Of a stretch of DNA of 64,000 nucleotides, positions 55,868-63,867 are shown one piece after another (the stretch's first letter is position 1; every line of letters begins with the position of its first letter). This DNA comes from Paenibacillus crassostreae (GTDB lineage Bacteria; Bacillota; Bacilli; Paenibacillales; Paenibacillaceae): contig NZ_CP017770.1 of the NCBI RefSeq assembly GCF_001857945.1, positions 3,348,001-3,412,000 on the forward strand, read 5' to 3'. The notes beneath the pieces were generated by a model, which did not search any database, was not told where the DNA came from, and saw nothing but the letters and a program-made list of their open reading frames with translations. The position numbers were made by a program, and so were the translations under genes.

Positions 55868-56562
55868 TTGAATAATAAACCGAGGAACAGACAGTATAAC
55901 CTGTTATCTTTGTCAGGGCATTGGCAATGGCATGATTTGGTGGTAGATGATTGGTTATCACCCGAAGTTGAGGAACTTCGTTTGAATCATCCATATGCGT
56001 CAGAGTGGATTGATATACTACCGCATCAGATAGATTCGAATGTAATCTGCGTGAATTAGAACTTCAAATGGAAAGAAATAACCATCGTTATCTAATGGAT
56101 GAGATCTTAACTTCGCGGTTTGAATTACTATTGTGGAACAACTTATTCATCTCCTTTCAGGAATTAGTAGTTGCCTCGAAGGAAGCGTATCATGAGGAGT
56201 TTATATCCAATCGATTCTATACTCAATTATTCCATCGCGTAGATAGAATGGAACGGTTATTTGTTCACTATAACAAGGAGATTGACACATTAATCTCCAT
56301 TGATGATGCGGTTTCTGCTTTTCGAGGGAACGAGATTATGAAGACATTAACCATATTGACAGCTGTATTTACACCAGCAACGGTGATTGGTGCGATCTGG
56401 GGAATGAACTTTGATATCATACCACTTGCGAACTTAACCTGGGGATTTGTAGGGATGATTCTAATGATTGGATTCACAACGACAGTCATATATTTCTTGC
56501 TGCATAAGAAGGGATGGACGGGTGATCTACTGAGGGTAAGTTCTAAGGAGAAGCATGTGTAG
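55868..56562 (+). pseudogene. CorA-like magnesium/cobalt transporter remnant
   Basis: Two frames hold one gene. Bases 55868-56059 encode a CorA-like N-terminus (GHWQWHDLVVDDW, HPYASEWIDILPHQ). The frame ending at 56562 continues with DRFECNLRELELQM, readable from about 56029, upstream of the in-frame ATG at 56068, and then the two TM helices with the GMN motif (GAIWGMNF) and KGWTGDLL. Joined, they give about 230 residues against the usual 310 or so; most of the cytoplasmic beta domain is missing and the frame is shifted. So an internal deletion with frameshift, not a sequencing slip alone. A C-terminal fragment might still be made but should not transport. Confidence 0.72.
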
Positions 56563-56611
56563 TTAGAATACACACGAAGACAGTCACAGTACAGGAATGG
56601 GAAAGAGATAT

Positions 56612-56658
56612 GAAGTGGGAGTTACGTTCGCCTTAGTAGCGAACATAACTCCCACTTC
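56612..56658. terminator. Long hairpin between convergent corA remnant and DUF5665 gene
   Basis: GAAGTGGGAGTTACGTTCG pairs with the reverse complement at 56640-56658 with one mismatch. Lacks T-runs, so it may be a weak bidirectional terminator. Confidence 0.55.
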
Positions 56659-56710
56659 CACAAGTTCCTTTCCATATCATATACAGTAATTTATTTGCAT
56701 TCGATCTAGT

Positions 56711-57031
56711 TCATTTATAAGCATCAATGTATTTCTGTAAGTCTCCAAGGTATTTACCTATTAAGGGCATATCAACGAATATGCTTAAGATATAACCAAG
56801 AATACCTAGAACAACAAAAGTACCAACGGATAAGCCCAGACCTCGAGATAGACCTGCAGTGAAGTTGGTTATGATTCTTTTCTTGGGATGGGTATAGTTC
56901 TCGATAATATCTTTAATTTCTACTTTATCAAGCATATCAGCAATTTGATCGAGCCGATTATTAAGATGTTTAACTTCATGTCTGAGTTCGAAAGGATGTT
57001 CATCTACATCGTTAGCTTTGATTCTAGTCAA
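56711..57031 (-). CDS. DUF5665-type small membrane protein
   Basis: 106 residues: charged N-terminal helix (LRHEVKHLNNRLDQIADML), then one or two TM helices after residue 55 (GLGLSVGTFVVLGILGYILSIF) and PLIGKYLGDLQKYI. This fits DUF5665, found in Firmicutes with no known role. The start is TTG with GTGAGG seven bases before it. It lies downstream of the YtxH gene on the same strand. Confidence 0.72.
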   Translation of the reverse strand: MTRIKANDVDEHPFELRHEVKHLNNRLDQIADMLDKVEIKDIIENYTHPKKRIITNFTAGLSRGLGLSVGTFVVLGILGYILSIFVDMPLIGKYLGDLQKYIDAYK

Positions 57032-57094
57032 TAGGCATCCTCACCTTCTTTGAAATAGGAGAAAGATTTATCAGTGGTTTATTTACTATAGATG

Positions 57095-57128
57095 CACAAA
57101 TAGCCGGCTAATTAGCCGGCTATTTGTG
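57095..57128 (-). terminator. Perfect 15-bp hairpin after the YtxH gene
   Basis: CACAAATAGCCGGCT and its exact reverse complement with loop AATT. The minus strand then reads through GCATC with no long T-run, so termination is moderate. Confidence 0.6.
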
Positions 57129-57140
57129 TGAATGAACGGC

Positions 57141-57548
57141 TTAGTATTTAGTCGCGCTCAGTTCTTTATGGACATCTTGGGCTGCTTCTGTAGAAGTATC
57201 TTTGACTTTTTTAGAAACGTCAGCTAATTCTTCTGATACATCCGTGCTTGAACTTTTGACGGATTCTACGATATTATTTGTACCTTCAACAACACTTTTT
57301 GCTACGTCTGAAGATTTCGTAGAGACGGTTTTAGCTAACTCACTTGCTTTATCACCTACAATTGATGCAACTTCCTTTGTCTTATCGGTCACAAGAGAGA
57401 GCTTATCACTGAGATCTCCCCGTAGTTCATTACCTGGCTTGGGTGCGAATAATAGGGCAGCTGCAGCACCGATTAATCCACCAATTAATGCTCCTTTTAA
57501 AAATGTGCTACTACTTTGAATTGGATGGTTGTTTTCTTCTTGATTCAT
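57141..57548 (-). CDS. YtxH-domain general stress protein
   Basis: 135 residues. An N-terminal glycine-rich TM segment (LKGALIGGLIGAAAALLFAPKPG) with the YtxH motif, followed by a long amphipathic helix of Ser/Asp/Lys/Val repeats (KTVSTKSSDVAKSVVEG). YtxH proteins are SigB-dependent in Bacillus. The ATG at 57548 follows GAGGAG; a TTG at 57554 is too close to that site. A palindromic repeat lies in its promoter region and one arm offers TTGATT as a -35. Confidence 0.85.
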   Translation of the reverse strand: MNQEENNHPIQSSSTFLKGALIGGLIGAAAALLFAPKPGNELRGDLSDKLSLVTDKTKEVASIVGDKASELAKTVSTKSSDVAKSVVEGTNNIVESVKSSSTDVSEELADVSKKVKDTSTEAAQDVHKELSATKY

Positions 57549-57577
57549 CTTCAATCACTCCTCTATAAAATTTGTAA

Positions 57578-57634
57578 TATATGAATCAATTTCATAATTA
57601 AGCTACATAGGCGATTATGAAATTGATTCATATA
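57578..57634. repeat. 21-bp perfect palindromic repeat, second copy
   Basis: Bases 57578-57598 and 57614-57634 are exact reverse complements, sharing the core GAATCAATTTCATAAT with 22884-22943. It lies between the GlsB-type and YtxH genes. Confidence 0.75.
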
Positions 57635-57658
57635 AATAAGATTAAGTATATCTCAAGT

Positions 57659-57916
57659 TCAGGCAGTACGTCTGAATAGTTGGCTGAGTAACCCTAATAG
57701 GAAAACAAAAATAGCTGTTCCTAAAATGGCGGGTACTACTGCAAATCCACCCAATTGTGGACCCCAACTGCCGAATAACCAAACTCCGATCCATGCCCCT
57801 ACGAAACCTGCGATCATAGACCCCAGTATACCTCCTGGCATATGATTACCAACCAGTGCATCACCGATAAAACCAATAATAATAGCCATTACTATACTAA
57901 TTAGGATACTCCACAT
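57659..57916 (-). CDS. GlsB/YeaQ/YmgE-family stress membrane protein
   Basis: 85 residues with three hydrophobic helices rich in Gly: IVMAIIIGFIGDALVG, GSMIAGFVGAWIGVWLFG and a C-terminal helix. The pattern GDALVGNHMPGGILGSMIAGFVGAWIG is typical of this transglycosylase-associated family. GGAGG lies seven bases before the ATG. It is followed by the YtxH gene on the same strand. Confidence 0.85.
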   Translation of the reverse strand: MWSILISIVMAIIIGFIGDALVGNHMPGGILGSMIAGFVGAWIGVWLFGSWGPQLGGFAVVPAILGTAIFVFLLGLLSQLFRRTA

Positions 57917-58007
57917 AGAATGACCTCCTTCGTTGTGAGAATGTGATGATGTTGTGTCTTTCTTACTTGCTATTTAAACTACATTGGTAATAATGAAACA
58001 AAATGAA

Positions 58008-58043
58008 AAGAGACAGTCCCACTATGCTTAATAGCTGGGACTG
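58008..58043 (-). terminator. Terminator after the DUF1128 gene
   Basis: On the minus strand GGACAGTCCCA pairs with TGGGACTGTCT, followed by CTTTT. Confidence 0.8.
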
Positions 58044-58059
58044 TCCTTATTCGTTGTTA

Positions 58060-58290
58060 TTACGATTGACGGCGTAAGCGCCCTAGTTCTGATACTAGAG
58101 ATTCAACTTCTGAAATACTAAAGTTATTTTTCTTCATGACTAGTTCGAATACATCCTGAATATCCTCGTATTGATCTAATGAGAAGGCAGAAGCCTGCAT
58201 AGCAGCTCCACTGGCCATTCTTAACTTTGTTTTAATCTCTTCTATCATGTATTCGATGTTCTCTGGCGTTTTATTCGCTAAATCGGGCAT
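58060..58290 (-). CDS. DUF1128 (YfkK-type) small protein
   Basis: 76 residues, soluble and helical: MPDLANKTPENIEYMIEEIK, then DQYEDIQDVFELVMKKNNFS and a SELGRLRR end. The pattern fits the UPF0435/DUF1128 family of bacilli, role unknown. The ATG at 58290 follows AAGGATGG; an in-frame ATG at 58317 is poorer. Confidence 0.8.
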   Translation of the reverse strand: MPDLANKTPENIEYMIEEIKTKLRMASGAAMQASAFSLDQYEDIQDVFELVMKKNNFSISEVESLVSELGRLRRQS

Positions 58291-58488
58291 GATGGAACCA
58301 TCCTTTCTTGTTTTCAAACGTACTTCTTGTATTGTAACATGACTCCCTGCTCATCACCATGAATTGACTCCTCTTCATTTATATTAGGTGTTTTAGGTTG
58401 TTTATTTTTCAAGAATGCTAATGTAGAGTACAATCTATTTAAATAAATAAGATTACTAGAATAACTATTGTGAAGGGAGGACATTTCG

Positions 58489-59034
58489 ATGAGAGTTAGG
58501 GAGTTGCAGACTTTAAATGGTACGAGTGGACACCATAAAAGAACGGATGAGGCTGGACTGGTAGAATTTTTTCGTGATATTCGAGAACAGCATTCAATAG
58601 ATACCATTACATTCCTATGTATTGGAACAGACAGGTCCACAGGTGATGCGTTGGGTCCGCTTGTAGGTAGCCACCTGCTTGAATACGGGATTCCTCATGT
58701 TGTCGGAAGTCTTTCTTCACCCTGTGATGCACACAATTTAGAGGCTCGTTTAGCAGAAATACCTACTCATCATATCGTGGTTGCGGTAGACGCTTGTCTA
58801 GGACAATCGGCTACAGTAGGGCTATTTCTTGTCTCGAATGAACCAATACGACCAGCTCAATCTGTAGGAACCTTTCTTCCAGCAGTTGGACACTACAGTG
58901 TAGCGGCCGTTGTGAATGCGAATGGCCCCAGGCCATATTGGACCTTGCAAGTAACATCTTTGTATCAAGTAATGTGTATGGCTGAGCAAATATCATTATC
59001 CATTGCTAAAGGGTTCGGTATTTGGAAATCTTAA
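58489..59034 (+). CDS. yyaC: YyaC-type spore protease-like protein
   Basis: 181 residues of the DUF1256/YyaC family, related in fold to germination protease GPR. Signature IGTDRSTGDALGPLVGSHL near residues 46-64, then VVAVDACLGQ and the GTFLPAVGHYSVAAVVN segment. YyaC genes are expressed during sporulation, which supports a spore-forming host. GGGAGG precedes the ATG. Proteolytic activity is inferred from GPR, not shown. Confidence 0.85.
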   Translation: MRVRELQTLNGTSGHHKRTDEAGLVEFFRDIREQHSIDTITFLCIGTDRSTGDALGPLVGSHLLEYGIPHVVGSLSSPCDAHNLEARLAEIPTHHIVVAVDACLGQSATVGLFLVSNEPIRPAQSVGTFLPAVGHYSVAAVVNANGPRPYWTLQVTSLYQVMCMAEQISLSIAKGFGIWKS

Positions 59035-59102
59035 TGAAATGATTCAAAATAGTTTCCTTGGATTAATAGTATTTAGGAAAAGATAAGAAAGAAGGACTAA
59101 CT

Positions 59103-59891
59103 ATGGAAAAGATAATATACGATGGGAATACATTTTGTTATAAAGATCAAGGCCAGGGAGATCCTTTAGTACTTCTACATGGCTTTTGTGGAAGTACAAG
59201 ATACTGGGACAGGGTAGTGCCACTGTTATCCGATCATTATCGCTGTATTGTACCAGATCTACGGGGGCACGGATATACGGATGCCCCAATGGGAGCATAT
59301 ACGATTGAACAAATGGCTGATGATGTAGTTCATTTAATAGATGAGTTGAAAATATCTAAAGTGACGCTTTTAGGCCATTCATTAGGTGGATACATTACGC
59401 TTTCGTTCGCCGAGAGATATGCCTCACGTCTGAATGGATTTGGTCTTATTCACTCTACTGCCTATCCTGATAGTGAAGAGGTCAAGGAGAAACGCTTACT
59501 AACAGTAAGCACGGTCCAAACACAAGGGGTTTCGGCTCTCATTGATAACTTGGTACCAACACTCTTTGCTCCAGAGCATGTGCAATCCATCCCAGAATGG
59601 ATAAATAGTGCGAAGGAAATTGGTTACAGAACTCCTCCACAGGGAGCGATTGGAGCCACCGGGGCTATGCGTGAACGGCCGGATCGTCGGAAAGTTCTAT
59701 CCGAAACTGAATTACCAGTGTTACTCGTTGCAGGCGAGAAGGATGGGATCATATCTCCTGATCGAATATTTACTGTTGACAAACCCAATGTAACACAAGT
59801 AACTATTGCAGGAGTAGGACATATGAGTATGATGGAAGCGCCGGAGCAATTGGTGGGTCATATTATATCTTATTTAGAAAAGTCTAAATAA
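59103..59891 (+). CDS. Alpha/beta-fold hydrolase
   Basis: 262 residues. Oxyanion segment LLHGFCGSTRYWD near 24-36, nucleophile elbow LGHSLGGY (Ser about 95), acid in LVAGEKDGIISP, and catalytic His in VGHMSMMEAPEQ near the end. No signal peptide, so cytoplasmic. The substrate is unknown; resembles esterases and lactonases of the 3-oxoadipate enol-lactonase-like group. GAAGGA lies before the ATG. Ends at a terminator. Confidence 0.85.
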   Translation: MEKIIYDGNTFCYKDQGQGDPLVLLHGFCGSTRYWDRVVPLLSDHYRCIVPDLRGHGYTDAPMGAYTIEQMADDVVHLIDELKISKVTLLGHSLGGYITLSFAERYASRLNGFGLIHSTAYPDSEEVKEKRLLTVSTVQTQGVSALIDNLVPTLFAPEHVQSIPEWINSAKEIGYRTPPQGAIGATGAMRERPDRRKVLSETELPVLLVAGEKDGIISPDRIFTVDKPNVTQVTIAGVGHMSMMEAPEQLVGHIISYLEKSK

Positions 59892-59921
59892 TGTGTATAT
59901 CATATTTATTCCATAATATTA

Positions 59922-59951
59922 ACCGAAGGCTATTGAGCCTTCGGTTTTTTA
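59922..59951 (+). terminator. Terminator after the hydrolase gene
   Basis: ACCGAAGGCT/AGCCTTCGGT with loop ATTG, followed by six T. Confidence 0.92.
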
Positions 59952-60058
59952 AATTTTATCCTTACATGGGTGCTGGCTTTGCTAGTGTGAATGGCTTACA
60001 ATCGAGGTTAGTTAAAGATAGTCTGGGTGATGGATGATTAAGGAGCGGAGGCTAGAAT

Positions 60059-60733
60059 ATGTTTCGTAGAGATTATATCCTCAGGATGGTTGAGGAAATG
60101 ACCCAAATGATCGCTAAAGTATTCGATTTAAAAAAGGAACGTAAATATACAGAAGCTCTTTGGGAAATAGATGAACTACTTGGTAAGCAGTTTCCTCTTA
60201 ATTCAAATTTATTAAATTCCTTGCCCACAGAAGAGATTACAGATATGTTCACGATTAGGGACACGGTTGAATCTGATAAACTGCAAAGTGTAGCACGCCT
60301 TCTATATGAAGAAGGAAAGATCTATTCGGAGTTCGGACAGACAGATGAAGGTTTGACAAGGTTCATGAAAGCATTGCATCTTTCTCTTGTTGCGGATTTT
60401 CATGGTGCTAATAATGAATTGATCAATCTTCCACAGCAAATCCAGAACATGAAGCAAGCGATTAATGGATATCGTCTACCGCTTAAAACAGAGCTGATGT
60501 TATTCCACTATCATGAGAAGAAGGGTTATTATGCTGAAGCAGAGAATGGATTGTTTCGTCTCTTAGAGCGAGAAGGTATCGAACCCGAGGAGGGGCTTAC
60601 TTTCTATGAAAGACTTAGGAAACTGGATGATCAGAGATTGGATCAAGGGGAATTACCTCGGATCGAGGTTGATGAAGGATTCACGGAAATGAAGCGAAAG
60701 ATTCAATTGAAGTCATTTGGATCATCAAAATAA
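60059..60733 (+). CDS. Conserved helical protein, DUF6483-like, unknown
   Basis: 224 residues, mostly alpha-helical, no signal or TM. It begins MFRRDYILRMVEEMTQMIAK and contains TPR-like helix pairs (LYEEGKIYSEFGQTDEGLTRF, YHEKKGYYAEAENGLFRLL). This resembles the DUF6483 family of Firmicutes; I am not certain of the number. Scaffold or regulatory role is possible. GGAGCGG precedes the ATG. Confidence 0.7.
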   Translation: MFRRDYILRMVEEMTQMIAKVFDLKKERKYTEALWEIDELLGKQFPLNSNLLNSLPTEEITDMFTIRDTVESDKLQSVARLLYEEGKIYSEFGQTDEGLTRFMKALHLSLVADFHGANNELINLPQQIQNMKQAINGYRLPLKTELMLFHYHEKKGYYAEAENGLFRLLEREGIEPEEGLTFYERLRKLDDQRLDQGELPRIEVDEGFTEMKRKIQLKSFGSSK

Positions 60734-60736
60734 TTG

Positions 60737-60761
60737 TGGTATGGTTGCAGTGGTATGGTTG
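60737..60761 (+). repeat. Tandem 11-bp direct repeat
   Basis: TGGTATGGTTG occurs twice with a 14-base period, just after the preceding stop. Probably a replication-slippage duplication. Confidence 0.5.
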
Positions 60762-60788
60762 TAGGTAGAATAGATTAACTTAAAGAAA

Positions 60789-61970
60789 GTGAGATGTACC
60801 CTCTTGGAATCATTACACAAACTAATTGAACAATTAATGAACAGCTCTACGATGATTATGGCAACATTAAGCCAGTTGCGTAAGAAGGAGGGGATTCCAT
60901 ATACCAAAGTTCAGATAAAGCCGGTTGAATTAAAAAATGAATTGTATTATCAATTCTCATATTTTGAGAGTAACAAGGTTGCTCATAAGAATGTAACAAC
61001 AATAGAAGCAACACGTGTGATAAAGGAACTCTTTGAGCAGACCTTTCGTCAGGGGATGATTTGTACTCCAGAAGCGGATTATCAAATATTAATCAGCAAG
61101 AAATTTAAGGTGTCGATTTTAACCAAATCACCAACCAAAAGTGAAATTGACCTTTCTCATAATCGCAAAAAGCAGTATGTACTTGAAGAAGGACAACCCA
61201 TTCCTTTTCTCGTTGAACTAGGAATAATGAATGAACAGGGTAAGGTGTTAGCTCGCAAATACGATAAGTTTAAACAGATTAATCGTTTTTTAGAGATGGT
61301 TGAGGATGTACTCCCTAGTCTGCCAGAAGGGCGCACGATCACGATCTTAGATTTCGGTTGTGGGAAATCCTATTTAACTTTTGCTTTATATCATTATTTA
61401 GCAATACAGGAGAACAGGTCCTTGAATGTCATTGGACTGGATCTGAAAACTGATGTTATTGAACATTGCAATAGATTAGCTGACAAGTTGGAATATACTC
61501 AATTGAAATTTCTTGTGGGGGATATTGCCGAATACGATGAATTAGACAAGGTGGATATGGTCGTTACACTTCATGCTTGTGATACGGCAACAGATGCTGC
61601 TTTAGAAAAAGCAGTTCGCTGGAACGCCTCCGTTATTCTCTCGGTTCCTTGCTGTCAACATGAGTTGTTCACACAAGTGAAGAATCCGATATTAGACCCA
61701 CTGTTATCTCACGGCATATTGAAGGAACGTTTCTCTGCACTTGCCACAGATGGTGTACGTGCAAAATTACTAGATTTAATGGGTTATCGAACGCAGTTAT
61801 TAGAGTTTATAGACATGGAACATACACCCAAGAATATTCTGATTCGAGCGGTTAAAGGGGAAAGCGGAGATCAGGCACAGCTATGGAAGGAATATACGGA
61901 ATTCCGAGATTTTCTACAAATATCACCGTATTTAGAAAAGGTGTGTAAAGATCTCCTACCTTCGAATTAA
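60789..61970 (+). CDS. SAM-dependent methyltransferase (Methyltransf_32 type)
   Basis: 393 residues. The N-terminal half is basic and binds substrate, with a segment QILISKKFKVSILTKSPT; the C-terminal half is a Rossmann methyltransferase: ILDFGCGKSYLTFALYHYL (motif I, about 190-208), VIGLDLKTDVIEHC, VTLHACDTATDAAL and SVPCCQHEL. That CCQHE segment is typical of Methyltransf_32 proteins. Likely target is RNA or a small molecule; not readable. Start GTG 60789 or TTG 60804, neither with a strong site. Confidence 0.75.
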   Translation: MRCTLLESLHKLIEQLMNSSTMIMATLSQLRKKEGIPYTKVQIKPVELKNELYYQFSYFESNKVAHKNVTTIEATRVIKELFEQTFRQGMICTPEADYQILISKKFKVSILTKSPTKSEIDLSHNRKKQYVLEEGQPIPFLVELGIMNEQGKVLARKYDKFKQINRFLEMVEDVLPSLPEGRTITILDFGCGKSYLTFALYHYLAIQENRSLNVIGLDLKTDVIEHCNRLADKLEYTQLKFLVGDIAEYDELDKVDMVVTLHACDTATDAALEKAVRWNASVILSVPCCQHELFTQVKNPILDPLLSHGILKERFSALATDGVRAKLLDLMGYRTQLLEFIDMEHTPKNILIRAVKGESGDQAQLWKEYTEFRDFLQISPYLEKVCKDLLPSN

Positions 61971-61984
61971 GGTGCAACTCGCAC

Positions 61985-62299
61985 TCAACCTCCAAACGCA
62001 TCATGAAAAGCATGGCATAGCTTCCCTTGCTCGACTTCCCAGAGGGAAGATAACTCACCACTAACTTCTCGTTCCCACCATTGGTAGAGTAGTTTGCGAT
62101 TGCTATGATTCTCGTGAATCCATATAAGGTTGCCGATCACTTTGCGGTAATATAATTCTTCGCCTTGCCTGAGTAAGGGATCCGGAATATGTGTCTTCAT
62201 CCTTTTCAGGGTACGATAAAGCTCTTTACTACAAGCTCTTCGAATGCCACGTGGAGTAGGTAGTGGTGCATCTTTTTTTGATGTGTGATTAAGGGACAA
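61985..62299 (-). CDS. Small conserved protein, unknown
   Basis: 104 residues, basic N-terminus (PLPTPRGIRRACSKELYRTLKR) then ELYYRKVIGNLIWIHENHSNRKLLYQWWE, no TM. The TTG at 62299 is chosen because GGAAGGAG stands eight bases before it. Similar proteins in Paenibacillus are sometimes labelled dehydrogenase, but no nucleotide-binding motif is visible. Convergent with the methyltransferase gene. Confidence 0.65.
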   Translation of the reverse strand: MSLNHTSKKDAPLPTPRGIRRACSKELYRTLKRMKTHIPDPLLRQGEELYYRKVIGNLIWIHENHSNRKLLYQWWEREVSGELSSLWEVEQGKLCHAFHDAFGG

Positions 62300-62461
62300 T
62301 ATATTCACTCCTTCCTTTGACAACGTATGCTTGAATATAGACAGAAGACACAACTTCGTAGTATTTGGGCTCAAGTAGAAGATGTGTCTCTTCCTATGTT
62401 AGAATGTAAGGAGCATGTGAATATTGGTATCCAAATACATAAATGAAAGAGGGATCTTACC

Positions 62462-63028
62462 ATGAAAACTAATTTAGCAGACAAACTAAGAACGGGGATT
62501 TCTCCCCAACAGTTTATGGATGGGATGCAAAAGAATAAAGAAACGTTTCAATCTTATTATGATAAATTCGTATGGGATGTTCCTTCGGATCGTGAATTTT
62601 TCGGTAGTTTGAATCATCGCGATGATTTACGCGTTCTTATTCTTGCGGCTGACTGGTGTGGAGATGTGGTGCGTAATATCCCTGTCGTATTTCATGCACT
62701 AGAAACTGCAGGTATTCCTACTGAAGTATTGATACTTGAAGAGAATCTAGATGTGATGGACCAATTCCTAACCATGGGTGGAAGATCTGTTCCAGTAGTT
62801 ATATTCACAGATACTGGTGGTCATGTGCTCGGCCATTGGGGTCCTCGTCCGAAGCATGTTCAGAAGTATATGATCGCTTTTAAACAAGAGAACCCTGATC
62901 GTGAAGCCTCTGATTATGCTTCCAATCTGGACATTGTTCGCTCACAAATTGTAGAAGCTTATGGGAAAGGATCCGATTTCCGCTCTGTTATTCTTAAAGA
63001 ATTGCGTGAAATGATATCGGGAATATAA
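62462..63028 (+). CDS. Thioredoxin-fold protein with altered active site
   Basis: 188 residues. Thioredoxin-like core ILAADWCGDVVRNIPVV at about 59-75 and cis-Pro loop GRSVPVVIFTD near 103. The second Cys of CxxC is Val (CGDV), so ordinary dithiol exchange is not expected; a single-Cys or non-redox role is more likely. GAGGGA lies upstream of the ATG. It sits directly before the MBL-fold gene with a 7-base gap. Confidence 0.78.
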   Translation: MKTNLADKLRTGISPQQFMDGMQKNKETFQSYYDKFVWDVPSDREFFGSLNHRDDLRVLILAADWCGDVVRNIPVVFHALETAGIPTEVLILEENLDVMDQFLTMGGRSVPVVIFTDTGGHVLGHWGPRPKHVQKYMIAFKQENPDREASDYASNLDIVRSQIVEAYGKGSDFRSVILKELREMISGI

Positions 63029-63035
63029 AAAAGTG

Positions 63036-63659
63036 ATGTTGAAAATTGATAGTTATTCCTTAGGTCCCTTACAGACGAATGCATACCTTTTAACGAATGA
63101 AGAAACAGGTAAGGCGATTATCATTGACCCAGGAATGAACCCTGGAGCACTTATCAAAAAAATTCAAAATTTAGATATTGAAGCGATTTTGCTCACGCAT
63201 GCTCATTTCGACCATATGGGTGGTGTAGATGAAATTCGCAAACTCAAAGGATGCCCAGTCTATCTGCATACGCTAGAAAGTGATTGGCTAACGAGTCCAA
63301 AGCTGAATGGATCATTGATGTGGTCACAGGTGTCTCCGCCACTATCGACTGAGCCTGCTGAATTTGATTTGGCAGGAGGTCAGCAGTTAAATTTGATAGG
63401 GCATCATTTCACGGTGTACCATACACCAGGTCATTCCCCTGGTAGTGTTAGTTTTCTCAGTGGTAACGATCTATTCTCGGGAGATGTGTTATTCCGATTG
63501 GGCGTTGGACGCACCGATCTTTATGGTGGAAGAGAACGAGATCTGTTAGATTCGATACACAATACTTTATTTACATTTAATGATGAAGTGAAGGTATATC
63601 CTGGTCATGGTCCACGAACAACAATCGGCTATGAACGCTCCAACAACCCGTATGTGTAG
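63036..63659 (+). CDS. MBL-fold metallo-hydrolase (glyoxalase II-like, YqgX type)
   Basis: 207 residues. Metal-binding motif LTHAHFDHMGG near 55-65, then HTPGHSPGSVSFL with a further His, SGDVLFRLGVGRTDL and VYPGHGPRTTIG. Resembles glyoxalase II-related YqgX of Bacillus, a thioester hydrolase probably acting on a low-molecular-weight thiol adduct. ATG at 63036 is taken; GTG 63033 is adjacent. Likely cotranscribed with the thioredoxin-fold gene. Confidence 0.85.
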   Translation: MLKIDSYSLGPLQTNAYLLTNEETGKAIIIDPGMNPGALIKKIQNLDIEAILLTHAHFDHMGGVDEIRKLKGCPVYLHTLESDWLTSPKLNGSLMWSQVSPPLSTEPAEFDLAGGQQLNLIGHHFTVYHTPGHSPGSVSFLSGNDLFSGDVLFRLGVGRTDLYGGRERDLLDSIHNTLFTFNDEVKVYPGHGPRTTIGYERSNNPYV

Positions 63660-63736
63660 CATGTTGGAAGATTTACCTATACAAAAGATAACAAAATCGT
63701 TACAATGTTGTTAGTTAAATGTTAGGCAAACGATAG

Positions 63737-63783
63737 AAAGCACGCAGGCTGAGGATCAATCTCGGTTTGCGTGCTTTATTTTG
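63737..63783 (+). terminator. Terminator after the MBL-fold gene
   Basis: AAAGCACGCA...TGCGTGCTTT stem with inner CTGAG/CTCGG, followed by ATTTT. Confidence 0.88.
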
Positions 63784-63807
63784 TTGTGATTTTTTTTAAT
63801 ATAGAAA

Positions 63808-63833
63808 TGAACGAAAGGGCCAACCTATTCGTA
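63808..63833 (+). promoter_or_regulatory. Possible ECF (SigY-type) autoregulatory promoter
   Basis: TGAACG - 16 bases - CGTA lies 35 bases before the ECF sigma gene. As I recall, SigY of Bacillus recognises TGAACG-N16-CGTC. An overlapping CCAACC-type ECF reading is also possible. Confidence 0.5.
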
Positions 63834-63867
63834 CTATAGATGTCGTTGAAAGAAAAGGGTGAAGAAG

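Noticed and set aside
58314..58640. 108-codon minus-strand frame between the DUF1128 gene and yyaC
   Set aside because: Its first half is antisense to yyaC. The last 30 residues look protein-like but no start or ribosome binding site supports a short gene.
58811..58996. Minus-strand frame inside yyaC
   Set aside because: Antisense shadow of a well-recognised gene.
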